Shown: in pieces, positions 46,846 to 57,285 of the stretch
How positions within the stretch are numbered: position 1 is the stretch's first letter
Layout: the number at the start of each line of letters is the position of its first letter
Assembly (NCBI GenBank): GCA_015680685.1
Contig: MNCI01015910.1
Coordinates: 275,711-339,710 of the forward strand
Source: Gnetum montanum
Taxonomy: Eukaryota > Streptophyta > Gnetopsida > Gnetales > Gnetaceae
Length of the DNA: 64,000 nt
Reading direction: 5' to 3'
The notes under the pieces: model-generated
The model's database searches: none
Told to the model about the DNA's origin: nothing
The model's input: only the letters and a program-made list of their open reading frames with translations
Made by a program: the position numbers and the translations under genes

Positions 46846-49660
46846 ATGGTTACATCAACCACAACTGTTGATACTGCCAATCTAGAGAACCCTTGGACCA
46901 TGCAAGTTACGCTTCCAGTGGTCGAGCCACCAACTAGTCCAATGCGGCTGCGCTGCTCCCTCAGGCTTCAAAACAAAGAGCCTGAGGGACACGCTCAGCA
47001 CAGAGAACATTACAATTTTCATTGTGCTAAACTAGCAGCAAGCCTGCCCATGTATCCACAAGAACGCGAAGAAAAATGAGAATACGAGTTCATATACTGC
47101 AACGGGAAGGAATTTATTCCTTCACCTAATGCCATTGTGTCCCTGACAGACCAACAAAAGTGGATCCTAGATCAAATGCTGATGGTGAAGACATTGCCAG
47201 AACAATTGGAGGAGTTGTTCCACAATGAAGCGCTTCATGACAGGCAAGATGATCTAGACTCCCACTCTGAAGAGGGTGGTCATGCCAATTTCACCATGGC
47301 CCCTCCCTCCACGACATCCTGCATAAATTCATTGTTCATGGTTACCACTCCTTTAACATTATCCAGTACTAATCAAGTCCCGCACTCGCCGTGTCTACAT
47401 TTTCTTTCTCCGTCTATACTTCCAGGTGAAGGTCCATCGTAACTCATTCCCCAGCAGGTGCAACTACCTAACCCGTCCCATCGTGCACTAGCGCCTATGT
47501 CACCGCATGTGCACGCGATACCTACATCACAATTACCTACAACACCGACTATACTCCCGATTCACACGACAGGGCCTGCCACCACAACATGGTGGGCTCC
47601 CAACATGTCTCTTGTTGCGCATCCTACACAAATGCACCACCATCCCCATCATCAAAGCTAGGTCTCGCAAGTGCTAAACCTAGTTGCGGGATCGCTGCCC
47701 ATGCCCTCGGTTACACAAACAGCATACCCAATGGCGCAGCTGATGGTGGTTGCTCCATCTGCACCAACCACCAGATGGTGGATGCCACAAGCAACACTAC
47801 CTACAGGGACTATCCCGATAGCACCGACCATCAGCTAAGCTATTGCCTCTGTCCTGCCACCCAGTGTGGCTCCTCCTGCTGTTCCACAAACGACCTCATC
47901 ATCTACGGGTCTAGACCAAGCCTTCTAGCTCATTCAGACCCTTACAGAAGAGGTCAAGTGTCTCAAGGCTACTGGTTCTGACATGGTACAAGTCATGGAT
48001 TTCTACCATGATGATCCTATTAGTCCAGCAGTCCCAGTCCTGTCGTTGCCACCTAGGATGCCCCTTCCCCATTTCAAAAAATACAATGGGGAAGGTGATC
48101 CCAACGTCCACCTCATCACTTTCAGGTCAGAGTCCTTATTGCTGCAATAATGATCGCATACTATAATCTGTGTCTTTGCTAAGTCCTTAACGGGCAAAGC
48201 TCTAGACTGGTATCAAGCACTTCCACGCGCTTCCATTTCAACTTTGGAAGAGGTGTTAACCCAGTTTGTGACTCATTTCAAATACAACCTGAAGCCGGAA
48301 GTCATGCTAGACTAGCTCATGGGAGTTAAGCAAGACTCGCTCGAGTTGGTCCAAAAGTTCATACAGCGTTGGAGCACTACCTTGAATGAAATCCCCGAAC
48401 CCATCGCGGAAGCCCATCTACTGACAATCTTCAAGGGAGCAGTCAATGACTTCATCAAGTCTAAGTTGTATTACCTTGCTCCCCGTTCCCTCAACCAAGC
48501 CTTTGCTCAAACTAAGAGCATCCAAGATGCGACGAAGGCTAGTAAAGATCCGATGTATGTAGTCTACAAAAATGCCCACAGCAAGGGTAAGGATAAATAC
48601 AAAACTGCGACAACGACAGTAGGGGCGGTTGCTGAGGGGGCCAAGAAGAAAAACAACAACAACAAGAAAATGACTATGGAGCCTGCTGAGCCAACAACTA
48701 GCTCAAATGGTTCCAATCAAGAAGCTCCTTCTGCCCCAAAAGCACTCCACAACCGAGGCCAAAATTTGAGCGTAAGGACTGCTCAAATTACGCAACTCTA
48801 CCTATGGAGCCTTCAGAACTTCTGAAGTAATTATTGGGAACCGGTCACATCTGACACAAGGTGGTGTTCAAGGAGGCTCTAAAACATCACAAGCGCCATT
48901 GTGAGTTACTCAAGAGCCCCTCCTTGGCCTAGCCTAATGAACCACCCATTCCCAAGAACTTTAGGCTAGACCGATTCTGCAACTACCATCAATTGTGTGG
49001 TCATGACACAGATTACTGCTAGGCATTGAAAGATGACATTCAACGTATGATCAATCAAGGTGACCTGATCTTAGACAACAGTAGTCCAGCTCGCCTGGAA
49101 AACCAAGCCATGCATGTGTACCAAGGCCCGTTAAATGCAAATAATGTAGGGTACACAATTAACGTGGTAGGAGTAGAGGGCGATAATCAGGCATAGCCGA
49201 AACAACCTTTCATGTTGCGAATGCATCCTCGCTCTCCCCGAACAACAGATCCAACAACATCGACAAGTGGTGCTCCACGGCAACCTTTTATCCTTCGAGC
49301 CCCTTCTCAGATAAATTCTCAACAACCTGCTATCGGTAAAGTCGCGGCCTAGCCCACGCCTACGCCTAAGGCTCCCTTTGTCATCAGGGTGCCAAAACCA
49401 TCAACAGCCCCTCCTACACAAGGGAAAAACTCCAAGTCAAACTCCAGATCCCAACTTAATGGAAAGGAAGAAGGAGGTATGACAACTGGTATGGCCAAGG
49501 ACCGTCTTACGCTGGGGTTTCCCAAGCCTAAACCCTCACTTCTCTACCTTTGGCTCCACTAGTTAAAAATGATGAAGCCACGCAAATGCAACCATCTCCT
49601 CCTGGCCAAAAGAAATGTAACCCTCGATCAAATGTCACTCATCCCCAAGAAATTCGTCTC
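46846..49660 (+). pseudogene. E7 gag (broken)
   Basis: First ATG 46846 (MVTSTTTVDTANLENPW). A Pro/Thr/Ala-rich middle follows, then the retrotransposon gag core: LTGKALDWYQALPRASISTLEEVLTQFVTHFKYNLKPEV (about 48188-48305) and ELVQKFIQRWSTTLNEIPEPIAEAHLLTIFKGAV (48340-48450). A basic Asn/Lys run and a knuckle-like CNYHQLCGHDTDYC (about 48980) follow. Several stops, mostly at CAG/TGG-type codons. Confidence 0.8.
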
Positions 49661-49685
49661 TTAGGATGAATGGAAGAGGAAAAGG

Positions 49686-50605
49686 ATGACAAGCAGCCAG
49701 ATCATGGGCGGGATCTCTTGGATGCCTTTACATAAGTCAAACAGGCTCTTAAACAAAAAAAATACAACATTGAGCCTTTATGACTTACTCATGACGTCAC
49801 AGAAACATCATGAGGCTATGGTTCACATGCTAACGTTCATACCCGTGGATGAAAGCTTGCCCACAGATGAAGAAGCGATTCATTCCATTATGCTTCCTCT
49901 CGCGGCTGAGAAACCTGGGCCTTCCTTGTTGACCTTTCACGACGAATCCATTAAGGATGACCCAGAAAAGGGTCAGGTGACAACGACACCCATGTTCATC
50001 ACCATTCGGGTTGGTCAACACCGAATTCAGAGCGTGCATGTGGATGATGGGACGACCACTAATGTCATCCCCTATCCCATAGTGGATAAGCTAGGTCTGA
50101 TCGATCAAATCAGTCCTACCACAACGTCGTATTTAAAGTCGTTCAATGGGGCACAAGTGCAAGTCAAAGGCACAGTGCACATCAACTTTGTGGCAGGGGA
50201 GCAGTTCCCCACAGACGTAACCTTTATTGTCGTTGAAGAGATGCCTGGCTTCAAATTGATCCTAGGGAGGTCTTGGTTGGCTCAACTGAGGGTAGTTTTA
50301 TCACCTATACATCAGGAAATCCATCTGCCCTACGCAGGAGGAGAAGTTGTTGTTCACGGTGATGAAATAATCCCTCAGGCTATTAATAACATAGAGACGG
50401 AACAGGGGTCAGAAATCGAAATGCCTGAAGATTAGTCCCCTGTTCAAATGCCCGAACTAGCCGAAACAGTAGCCAACGATAGCCTAACTTGGGCCGAATT
50501 ACCATTCCGAGAGGAAGATTATGACGTGAAGGAAAAGGATCATAAATCCCCTCGTCTTTACGCGTCACCAAAAATAAAGGCTATCAGGAAGCAATTACAG
50601 ACTTA
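49686..50605 (+). pseudogene. E7 protease (249-codon open frame plus short extension)
   Basis: Retropepsin at the end of the gag-protease frame. The active site reads VHVDDGTTTNVI with Asp120-Asp121-Gly122 (50043-50051), where most families have D-T/S-G. The C-terminal hairpin FKLILGRSWLAQ (about residues 191-202) is intact. The open frame ends at TAG 50433-50435, but the same frame continues sensibly (PVQMPELAETVANDSLTW) to a double stop at 50603-50608. E10 has the same D-D-G. Length and motifs suggest this domain alone is nearly intact. Confidence 0.78.
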
Positions 50606-50680
50606 ATAAGTAAACCTTGTTATCTAACTACCATGCAGTTTACATGTACTCCTTCATCGTCTATTTAGCTTTACAAACAT

Positions 50681-50812
50681 TTTACGCTTATGCTTATTTT
50701 TACGTTTCCACTAGCTATCCTCATTTTATGCTTATGCTTATTTTTACGTTTCCACCAGCTATGCTCATTTTACACTTATGCTTATTTTTACGTTTCCACC
50801 AGCTACTCTCAT
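50681..50812. repeat. E7 minisatellite A: three copies of 44 bp
   Basis: Each unit contains CTTATGCTTATTTTTACG and TTTCCACCAGCTA (or a one-base variant), with starts of TACGTTTCCA at 50701, 50745 and 50789. It lies directly after the gag-protease stop. Confidence 0.85.
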
Positions 50813-50860
50813 TTACACTTATCTACAACTAATCATGTATGCTTTGCACCTAAAATATCC

Positions 50861-51171
50861 ATGGCCCGCAATGGCCTTAAACTACCCAGGGCCTGAAATG
50901 GCCTTAAACTAATCAGGGTCTGAAATGGCCTTAAACTAATCGCAGCCTACCATGGCTTAAAACTGGCTACTTAACATTATTCTTTCACACACATAGTAGG
51001 GGCCCGAAATGGCCTTAAACTATCATGGGCCCAAGATGGCCTTAAAACTACCTATTTAAATTACAATTTACGCTTGAACTAGTCAAAGGTCCGGATGGCC
51101 TATAGTTAGCGATCTCATTTATGCTTTGCATCTAAATTACCTAGTGGCTTGCAATGACTTTAAACTAGTAA
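50861..51171. repeat. E7 minisatellite B: about eight units of ~27-33 bp
   Basis: The core is GGCCTGAAATGGCCTTAAAC followed by TAATCA. The first three or four units are nearly identical (50862-50945). Others follow at about 51000, 51030, 51085 and 51142. The last (GGCTTGCAATGACTTTAAAC, then TAG) is the most like the E10 repeat at 62.98-63.25 kb. Confidence 0.8.
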
Positions 51172-51360
51172 CTTCATTTACGCTACACACTTAAAACTAT
51201 CTGCCATTTCTCATAGCACCAAAACCTACTCATTTACGCTTTGCATAAAACGAGAACAGCAAAAGAACATTAACTTAGACCAAATTTGCATTAAAGTGTC
51301 AAAGAAAAATATTGTCTTTCCCATCATAAAAAAAAACGAACTATGGCTAGTATAGCCACA

Positions 51361-51798
51361 CTATGCATCTCCTTTGTCCCCACTGTCACCTGTATTCATC
51401 AGCTCAATCTCCACCCCAAGTAAATCATCCTCATAGGGGCCACCTTTTTCAGGTGGCATTTCTTCATGAAGGTGGTCCTCCCTGCCAGGCTCTTCTGTAT
51501 GAAGTTTTTTGCCATGGCATTGATCATCACCATTACGCTCTATTCCTTGCAAACCCTCTTCGTGAGGACCATCATCCACGTTACGTTCGTCTCGCTGAGG
51601 AACCTCCTCAGGTCGTTCCTGCAATTATACATAACACACATACTGACATCACGATCAAAACTAGGTATGAAAAAAGGCATAATAAAACAACCACTCACCT
51701 GTGATGGTCCTGCATCAGTAGCAAACGGGATTTGTTCTAAGCCAATCCACAGACATTGCATGATTTCATCCTCGGTAAGCTCAAACCAAACCCCATCC
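51361..51798 (-). pseudogene. Antisense two-exon reading frame inside E7 (unknown product, 3' end of a gene)
   Basis: On the - strand, exon 51798-51699 reads LGDGVWFELTEDEIMQCLW and ends GPSQ at CACAG|GTGAGT. An 80-bp intron (51698-51619) ends TTGCAG. Exon 51618-51361 reads ERPEEVPQRDERNVDDGP, stays in frame for 85 codons of very charged (Glu, Asp, His, Gly) sequence and ends TAG at 51363. Joining keeps the frame (both exons phase 0). I do not recognise the protein. It stands where RT should be, opposite in strand to E7. Tat elements such as maize Grande are known to carry antisense genes, but homology is not shown. The 5' end is missing or abuts the RNase H at about 51800. Confidence 0.55.
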
Positions 51799-51805
51799 CC
51801 TAGAT

Positions 51806-52170
51806 TGGCTTACTGCTTGGCCTTCCCTTATACAAACAACGTGGCAAAATATGAGGGACTCCTCAGAGGATTATTGACAACCAGAGAACTCAACGTTCAA
51901 CACCTGGCAATCCGAGGTGATTCGATGCTCGTCATCAATCAAATCACAGGAGTCTACGCTTGCAAAGCTGTGCATCTACAGCCCTACTGCGATATGGCTA
52001 AAGATCTCCTAAAACAATTTACGACAGTTGATGCCCAGCACGTGCCGCGTAATGAAAACGCTGTGGCCGATGCACTGGCCACCCTAGCATTGAACGTGCC
52101 ACCACGCTTGTTTGCCACTTGGCCTGCTTTGATGATGGAATGTACAGATCCTGTCATCCAGGTAGCGTAG
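51806..52170 (+). pseudogene. E7 archaeal-type RNase H (N-terminally truncated)
   Basis: FPYTNNVAKYEGLLRGLLTTREL (catalytic Glu), IRGDSMLVINQITGVY (catalytic Asp), AQHVPRNENAVADALATLA (last catalytic Asp). This is the second RNase H of Tat-type elements. The first strand with the leading Asp is missing at the junction with the antisense frame, so activity is doubtful. Same frame continues into integrase after a TAG. Confidence 0.8.
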
Positions 52171-53466
52171 ATTTCATCATTAAACGCGAGAGGAACACCA
52201 GAATGGTATGAAAACATTAAGACTCACCTTCTACATGGCGAACCACCACACGAGCTAACGCATGCACAAAAGGACGTAGTGCGCAAGCGTGCCAGACAAT
52301 ACATCATCATTGGAGATAATACTCTCTGTAGACACTCTTTCGATGGAGTATTGCTCACTTTTGATGGAGTATTGCTCACTTGCATTAATAATGATCAAGC
52401 ACAACAAATAGTTAGTGAAGTCCACAAGGGGCTGTGTGGAGGACACATAGCCCCGTGAGCCATGGCCGCTAAAATCAAACGTTTAGGGTACTATTGGCTA
52501 TACATGAAAAGAGACTGCCTTATCAAAGTCAAGACGTGTGATACATGCTAGTGTTACGCAAACCTAATACACATGTCGCCAACCGAGTTACACACTACTC
52601 AGATTACTTGGCCATTCCAACGATGGGGACTAGATATCATAGGTCCCATCGCGTCTAAATCTTCCGTAGGACATAGCTTCATTATCATTGCCACCGAGTA
52701 TTTTACAAAGTGGGTTGAAGCTATCCCCCTATGCAAGATTACATCCCAACAGGTTTGCCATTTCATCTTAGACAATATTGTAACCAGATTTAGGCTCCCT
52801 ATGACTATTATGACTAACAACGGGCCACAATTTAGTAGCACAGAAACCAAATCTTTTTACGATAATCTTGGTATCAAGTAATCTTTTTCTTCACCTTATT
52901 ACTCGCAAGCAAATGGTCAAGCAGAAGCGACAAACAAGGTGATTATCAATCTACTTAAGAAGATGCTCAGCAATAACAAAAAATGATGGCATGAAAAAAT
53001 CCTCTACATACTATGGGCGTATCGTACAACATGCAAAACAGCTATAGATAGGACGCCCTACAACCTAGTCTATGGGTCCGAAGCAGTGTTGCCCTTGGAA
53101 TTACACGTTCCCTCATTTCGGATTATCCTATCCACAGTTATAAATGAGAGTCAACACAATGAGTCTAGAATTGTGGATTTACACTCAGTGAAGGAGAAAT
53201 GCATCAAGATGCTCGACATCATCAAAAGATATGAGGATAAATAGAGACAGAAGCATCGACACAACCTGCATCAACGATCAATCAAGAAAGGAGACTTAGT
53301 TCTCAAGGCCATTCGTGAACCAGTAGGCAAGTTCTCTGCAAACTGGGAAGGCCCTTTCCTGGTCATCAGCGCATACAGTAATGGAGCATTCAAGTTAGTG
53401 GACATCGATAGCAAAGAGCACTCAAACCCAGTGAATCATCTGTACTTGAAATGGTATTACGTCTAA
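52171..53466 (+). pseudogene. E7 integrase (one frame, five stops)
   Basis: Zinc-binding HKGLCGGH and CDTC (about 52420-52550). Core QRWGLDIIGP (first Asp, about 52620). MTNNGPQF (about 52810-52835) has Asn for the second catalytic Asp. YYSQANGQAEATNK (about 52898-52940) has the Glu. C-terminal part has KKGDLVLKAIRE and WEGPFLVISAYSNGAFKL, ending YYV-TAA at 53464-53466. Stops lie at TGG, CAG and CGA-type codons. Inactive. Confidence 0.85.
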
Positions 53467-54542
53467 ACATCGACTCGGCTCAAACGCAAGGTAACTATTG
53501 ACAACCGTTTGGGATGCGACCGCCGACGAGTGTCGTCGAACAGGATTTAGGTGCCTGCTGGTCTCTGGCAACACCAAGGCCCAGATACCTCCAAATAAAC
53601 TCAGTAGTTAATGTGAGTATGTATGTGTGTTGTTGCAGTGTGCAGTTGTGTGAAATGTAATGATTGTGTTGTGTGTAAACTACAAATGACTTACTTTAAA
53701 GAGATTCAGCCAACTTTGCCAAGTACTGTGAGTTGTTGAGAGTTCCCATTTTGTTCAATTGCCTAGTCTACGCAGTCCTTATAATACCTACTTGTAACAA
53801 ATAAAATTTTGCAAAAACATTTAAGCACAACTCCGCAAATCTACTCCTAATTTTCCCCAGAGAAAGAGATAGTTCTACAAGAAAACTAGAAATAGAGCAA
53901 GATTCGATGGAAATAGATAGAAAAGAAAAGAAAGAAGATTTGTGTAGACCTCAAATATTTCAACAAGGTAAAATGACATGAGTAAACACTTTGTAATAAA
54001 GCTATCCCAAATTTAATATCTTCGAATTGTTCAAACTTCCAAGGCTCAAATAAGCAATTTCTTCAAGACAATCCTACTATGCTACCAAAAATTGCTGCGT
54101 AAACTACCACGTATGAGACTTCATTTTGACTAGATAATAGATGTCAACGATTGCATTTACTAGAACCTTCAAAAGACTTGAAAATTTCTGATTGAAATAC
54201 CATGGAAATTCACTTTAAAGATAAAAAGAAGCTATTCTGGTCCCATCAAAATACCAAAGATTTTTTGAACCCTCTTGACTACTGAATTGTTCAATGGCAT
54301 GACTACAAGCAGAGGCTCTTTTACGACAATCCCAATAGTAGTTCCTATACGTTGCACAATAACAAAATTTACTACTAAAATGCTCTTAAGGCTTTTAAAC
54401 ACAAGTGCTTCTATGGCAAAATTTTAATAGAAATTTCTATCAAGCAACAAGAACAATAAGAGCAATCTAAAAATCCCAAAATTACTTGCCAAGGATGATA
54501 CTATCTAAACCACTAGCTAAACAATTTAAACAAAATAAAAAA
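53467..54542. other. Downstream of E7 integrase; nothing recognised
   Basis: AT-rich. A TG-rich stretch lies at 53607-53680. It should contain the polypurine tract and 3' LTR of E7, but no match to 45.1-46.6 kb is visible. The element is probably truncated, or the LTR is beyond the gap. Confidence 0.4.
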
Positions 54543-54877
54543 NNNNNNNNNNNNNNNNNNNNNNNNNNNNNNNNNNNNNNNNNNNNNNNNNNNNNNNNNN
54601 NNNNNNNNNNNNNNNNNNNNNNNNNNNNNNNNNNNNNNNNNNNNNNNNNNNNNNNNNNNNNNNNNNNNNNNNNNNNNNNNNNNNNNNNNNNNNNNNNNNN
54701 NNNNNNNNNNNNNNNNNNNNNNNNNNNNNNNNNNNNNNNNNNNNNNNNNNNNNNNNNNNNNNNNNNNNNNNNNNNNNNNNNNNNNNNNNNNNNNNNNNNN
54801 NNNNNNNNNNNNNNNNNNNNNNNNNNNNNNNNNNNNNNNNNNNNNNNNNNNNNNNNNNNNNNNNNNNNNNNNNNNNN
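54543..54877. other. Assembly gap (335 N)
   Basis: Run of N. Content unknown. Confidence 1.
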
Positions 54878-54993
54878 TTTTCATTTTTACTTGTTTAAAA
54901 TTTTTAAGAATATTATTGAAGCCCTTAGTGATTTTATGAACAAGGTGATAATATAATATCTACCTTGGTATAAATGTTGATGGTACCTAATCT

Positions 54994-55715
54994 AAAATAA
55001 TTTATGTGCACTTGCACCCGTATGAAAATGGCTGGAAAAATTTAAATCCAAAACATCAGGCCCAAATGTGAAGGTGCCAGGCCTGGAACTGCCATCGAAT
55101 ACTTCCGAAATATCCCACCCTTGCCAAAAATCGTTATCAACCGCCACCGCGGAAGAAGGCTCTGTCGCTGCATCCGGCATCGTTGCTATGTGATGTTCGG
55201 TTGCTGGAGGAGAAAGATCTGAAAAAAAAATGATGTATTGAACATATGGCCCTGGACATATGGTTTCGGTTGTCTGGAACTGTTTTGTTTTGCCCCAAAT
55301 TCGCTTAGGGCTTCCTACGTTTTTTGTGTTCCTACAGATCATCCTTCAAATTCTTGCCATTGATTGCAGAGTCAAGGGCAAACGTATCATAGATCTGAGC
55401 ATCAGTGAATAACGACGTCTAGTGTGGTAGGTTAAGAATGGCCCTGCAATGACCAAAAAAATCTTCTCACAGTGCACACATTGTAGAATACAGTGAACAT
55501 CGTTGAAGGCGGGCGGATCGGTTGCATTTTTATGGAAAAAATTTTAAAACTGAAACGGTTTCTGTCTTGAAAGTAGTAACGTCCATGCGAGTTCTTCCTC
55601 CACCGCCTTTGAATCCACATCCCCGCAAGGTTTTGTTACAACGCGCCCAGCAGAGGTGCCGCTGATTTGGGGCCAAAGAGAACAGTTGGTTTTGAGTCAA
55701 AAATAGAAGCCATTA
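54994..55715 (-). pseudogene. Candidate coding exons of an unrecognised gene or gene fragment
   Basis: On the - strand a T-run plus CAG acceptor (about 55220) is followed by an open exon reading LSPPATEHHIATMPDAATE, then NDFWQGWDISEVFDGSS and FGPDVLDLNFSSHF, to TAG at about 54994. Upstream are two more sensible stretches: FTDAQIYDTFALDSAINGK (about 55413-55345) and VTKPCGDVDSKAVEEELAW (about 55640-55570). Local GC is higher than the flanks. MASIFDSKPTVLFGPKSAA from an ATG at 55712 could be the start, but it is in a different frame. I cannot assemble one consistent model. It may be a degraded host-gene fragment. Confidence 0.35.
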
Positions 55716-55759
55716 CAGGTTGATAAACCTTAGCACTTTCCTACGTAAACTACCAACGC

Positions 55760-56405
55760 GATTCCTTGTGAAAGAACGGCCATTCTTCTGGACTGTTTTT
55801 CCGTCGGTTGTAGCAATTTCATTCATTTTTTAATGCATACAGTGGCTGGAACTATTCTTTACCGTAAAAACATTATTCAAATCTTGCAATGGTGACTTCC
55901 ATAAGGTTGATTTTAATTTCTCATTGATGCATTCATGAACGGGATCGGCTCTTTTTAATCGATAAAGCTTTTCAACTCTTTTTCAACCTTCCCTTCACAC
56001 AGGAGCATGATAAATTTTCCTTTTCTTGGTATCATTATTTGAAAGTGGAAACACTATATCTTCATTCAAAAAATTTCCACATGAAACCTCTGGTATTAAA
56101 ATATCAATATGCACAACCATCATATATATATATATATATTTGAATATCTTTTATGGCTTATTCATATTTTATCACCTTTGCTGTTCCATGAAATGGCTAA
56201 ATGTGCCAACATTTCTGCCCCCTTTAAAAGCTTAAATAAACTTGTGCAACCACATTTCAAAACTCAAATATCCTGAAATTTTCATTGAATGTTAACATTA
56301 AAAAAGAAATCGTTTTTGAAGAAAATTTCCATTTAACATAAGGTGTGATGGGACAAAAACGTCATTCCTAAGAAAAATCAAACTGTACATTATCAAATCC
56401 TTCAT
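55760..56405. other. No gene seen; contains (AT)n
   Basis: AT-rich, with a TA microsatellite at 56122-56141. No coding motifs. Confidence 0.4.
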
Positions 56406-56408
56406 GAA

Positions 56409-56921
56409 CTATTCTTGGGATGGAAACTGAATTGTGAGGGTTACCCTAGTGGGAATTCTCATTTCTCTAACTGTTTCATAGGAAATCTCTGATGTGATGA
56501 AGGCGGTCCTATTACTTTCGAGCTTGGTAGAGCTCTCACCTTGATCTACAGGAGCTTTCTTTTCGGCACTTTTCTCATTTTCTTTTTCGAATGAGCTCTT
56601 CTGTTTTTCTCCATTAGGTCTTTCATTTTCTTCTTGGGAGACAAAAGCTTCTCCCCATCCCCATGATGACTCCTCATAGGTTGGTTGCTCTTCTCCTTTT
56701 TTTTCTTCTTTGGAGCAATCTTGATATCGCCCCCAAACATTGGACTCTATATCCAAACCTCTAGTGAGAAAAGAAAATTCATCGGACAACCAAGCCATAA
56801 AAGGACACTCCTTTGGAGCTCCACAAGATCTAGCCTTTAGATAAGCTTTCAATACATGCTCAGGGCAACATCCCATCACATATGGAATAAAAGGCTTTCT
56901 CATTGCTCTCTCAAACTCCAT
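56409..56921 (-). CDS. Uninterrupted 170-codon frame of unknown function downstream of E8 pol
   Basis: ATG 56921 to TGA/TAG before 56409, no stops. N-terminal 60 residues have Cys and aromatic residues (PYVMGCCPEHVLKAYLK, CGAPKECPFMAWLSDEF). The middle is strongly Glu/Lys-rich (EEKKGEEQ, FEKENEKSAEKK) and the tail is hydrophilic. No signal peptide or membrane segment, so not env-like. A TATA box CTATAAAAAGAGG (57000-56988, - strand) lies about 70 bp upstream. It follows E8 integrase in the same direction, so it may lie inside E8's 3' LTR or be a 3' gene of that element; a host origin is also possible. I do not recognise the family. Confidence 0.4.
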   Translation of the reverse strand: MEFERAMRKPFIPYVMGCCPEHVLKAYLKARSCGAPKECPFMAWLSDEFSFLTRGLDIESNVWGRYQDCSKEEKKGEEQPTYEESSWGWGEAFVSQEENERPNGEKQKSSFEKENEKSAEKKAPVDQGESSTKLESNRTAFITSEISYETVREMRIPTRVTLTIQFPSQE

Positions 56922-57285
56922 TAGCTCTTTCTAACCTTCACTACCAAACTTGAATTGAAAGATGATGAAATCTTAAGCAATCTAACCCTCTTTTTATAGG
57001 TGCTAAAATTTTGAACTCCCACCCAAGTGTCTTCAACCAAGCTTCCTTCTTTTTAGGCATTTAAACCATTTGTCACAATCCTCACTAAGTGGTCGATGAA
57101 TCACCTTCCCCACTTGTCACAATTGTAGAATTCCACTTGTTTCACTTCTAGGCTTCCACTTGCCTCATTTGAAGGAAAAATCATGTTCTAATTTAAATAA
57201 AGCATAATTAAACATATTAATTGATACTATATTCCTAGTAATATTTACATAATACTATATACATATGTTTTGTGTAATGACATCT

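Larger units (their letters stand above)
45100..53466 (+). mobile_element. E7: Tat-like Ty3/gypsy element without RT
   Basis: Order: LTR with TATA box, primer site, gag, protease, minisatellites, antisense spliced frame, archaeal-type RNase H, integrase ending at 53466. The extra RNase H between pol and integrase is the mark of the Tat group. RT and the normal RNase H, which should lie between protease and this domain, are absent. No 3' LTR was recognised before the gap at 54543. Confidence 0.8.

Noticed and set aside
50617-50896. Hydrophobic frames with repeated FYVSTSY/FPPA
   Set aside because: Translation of the 44-bp minisatellite in two frames.
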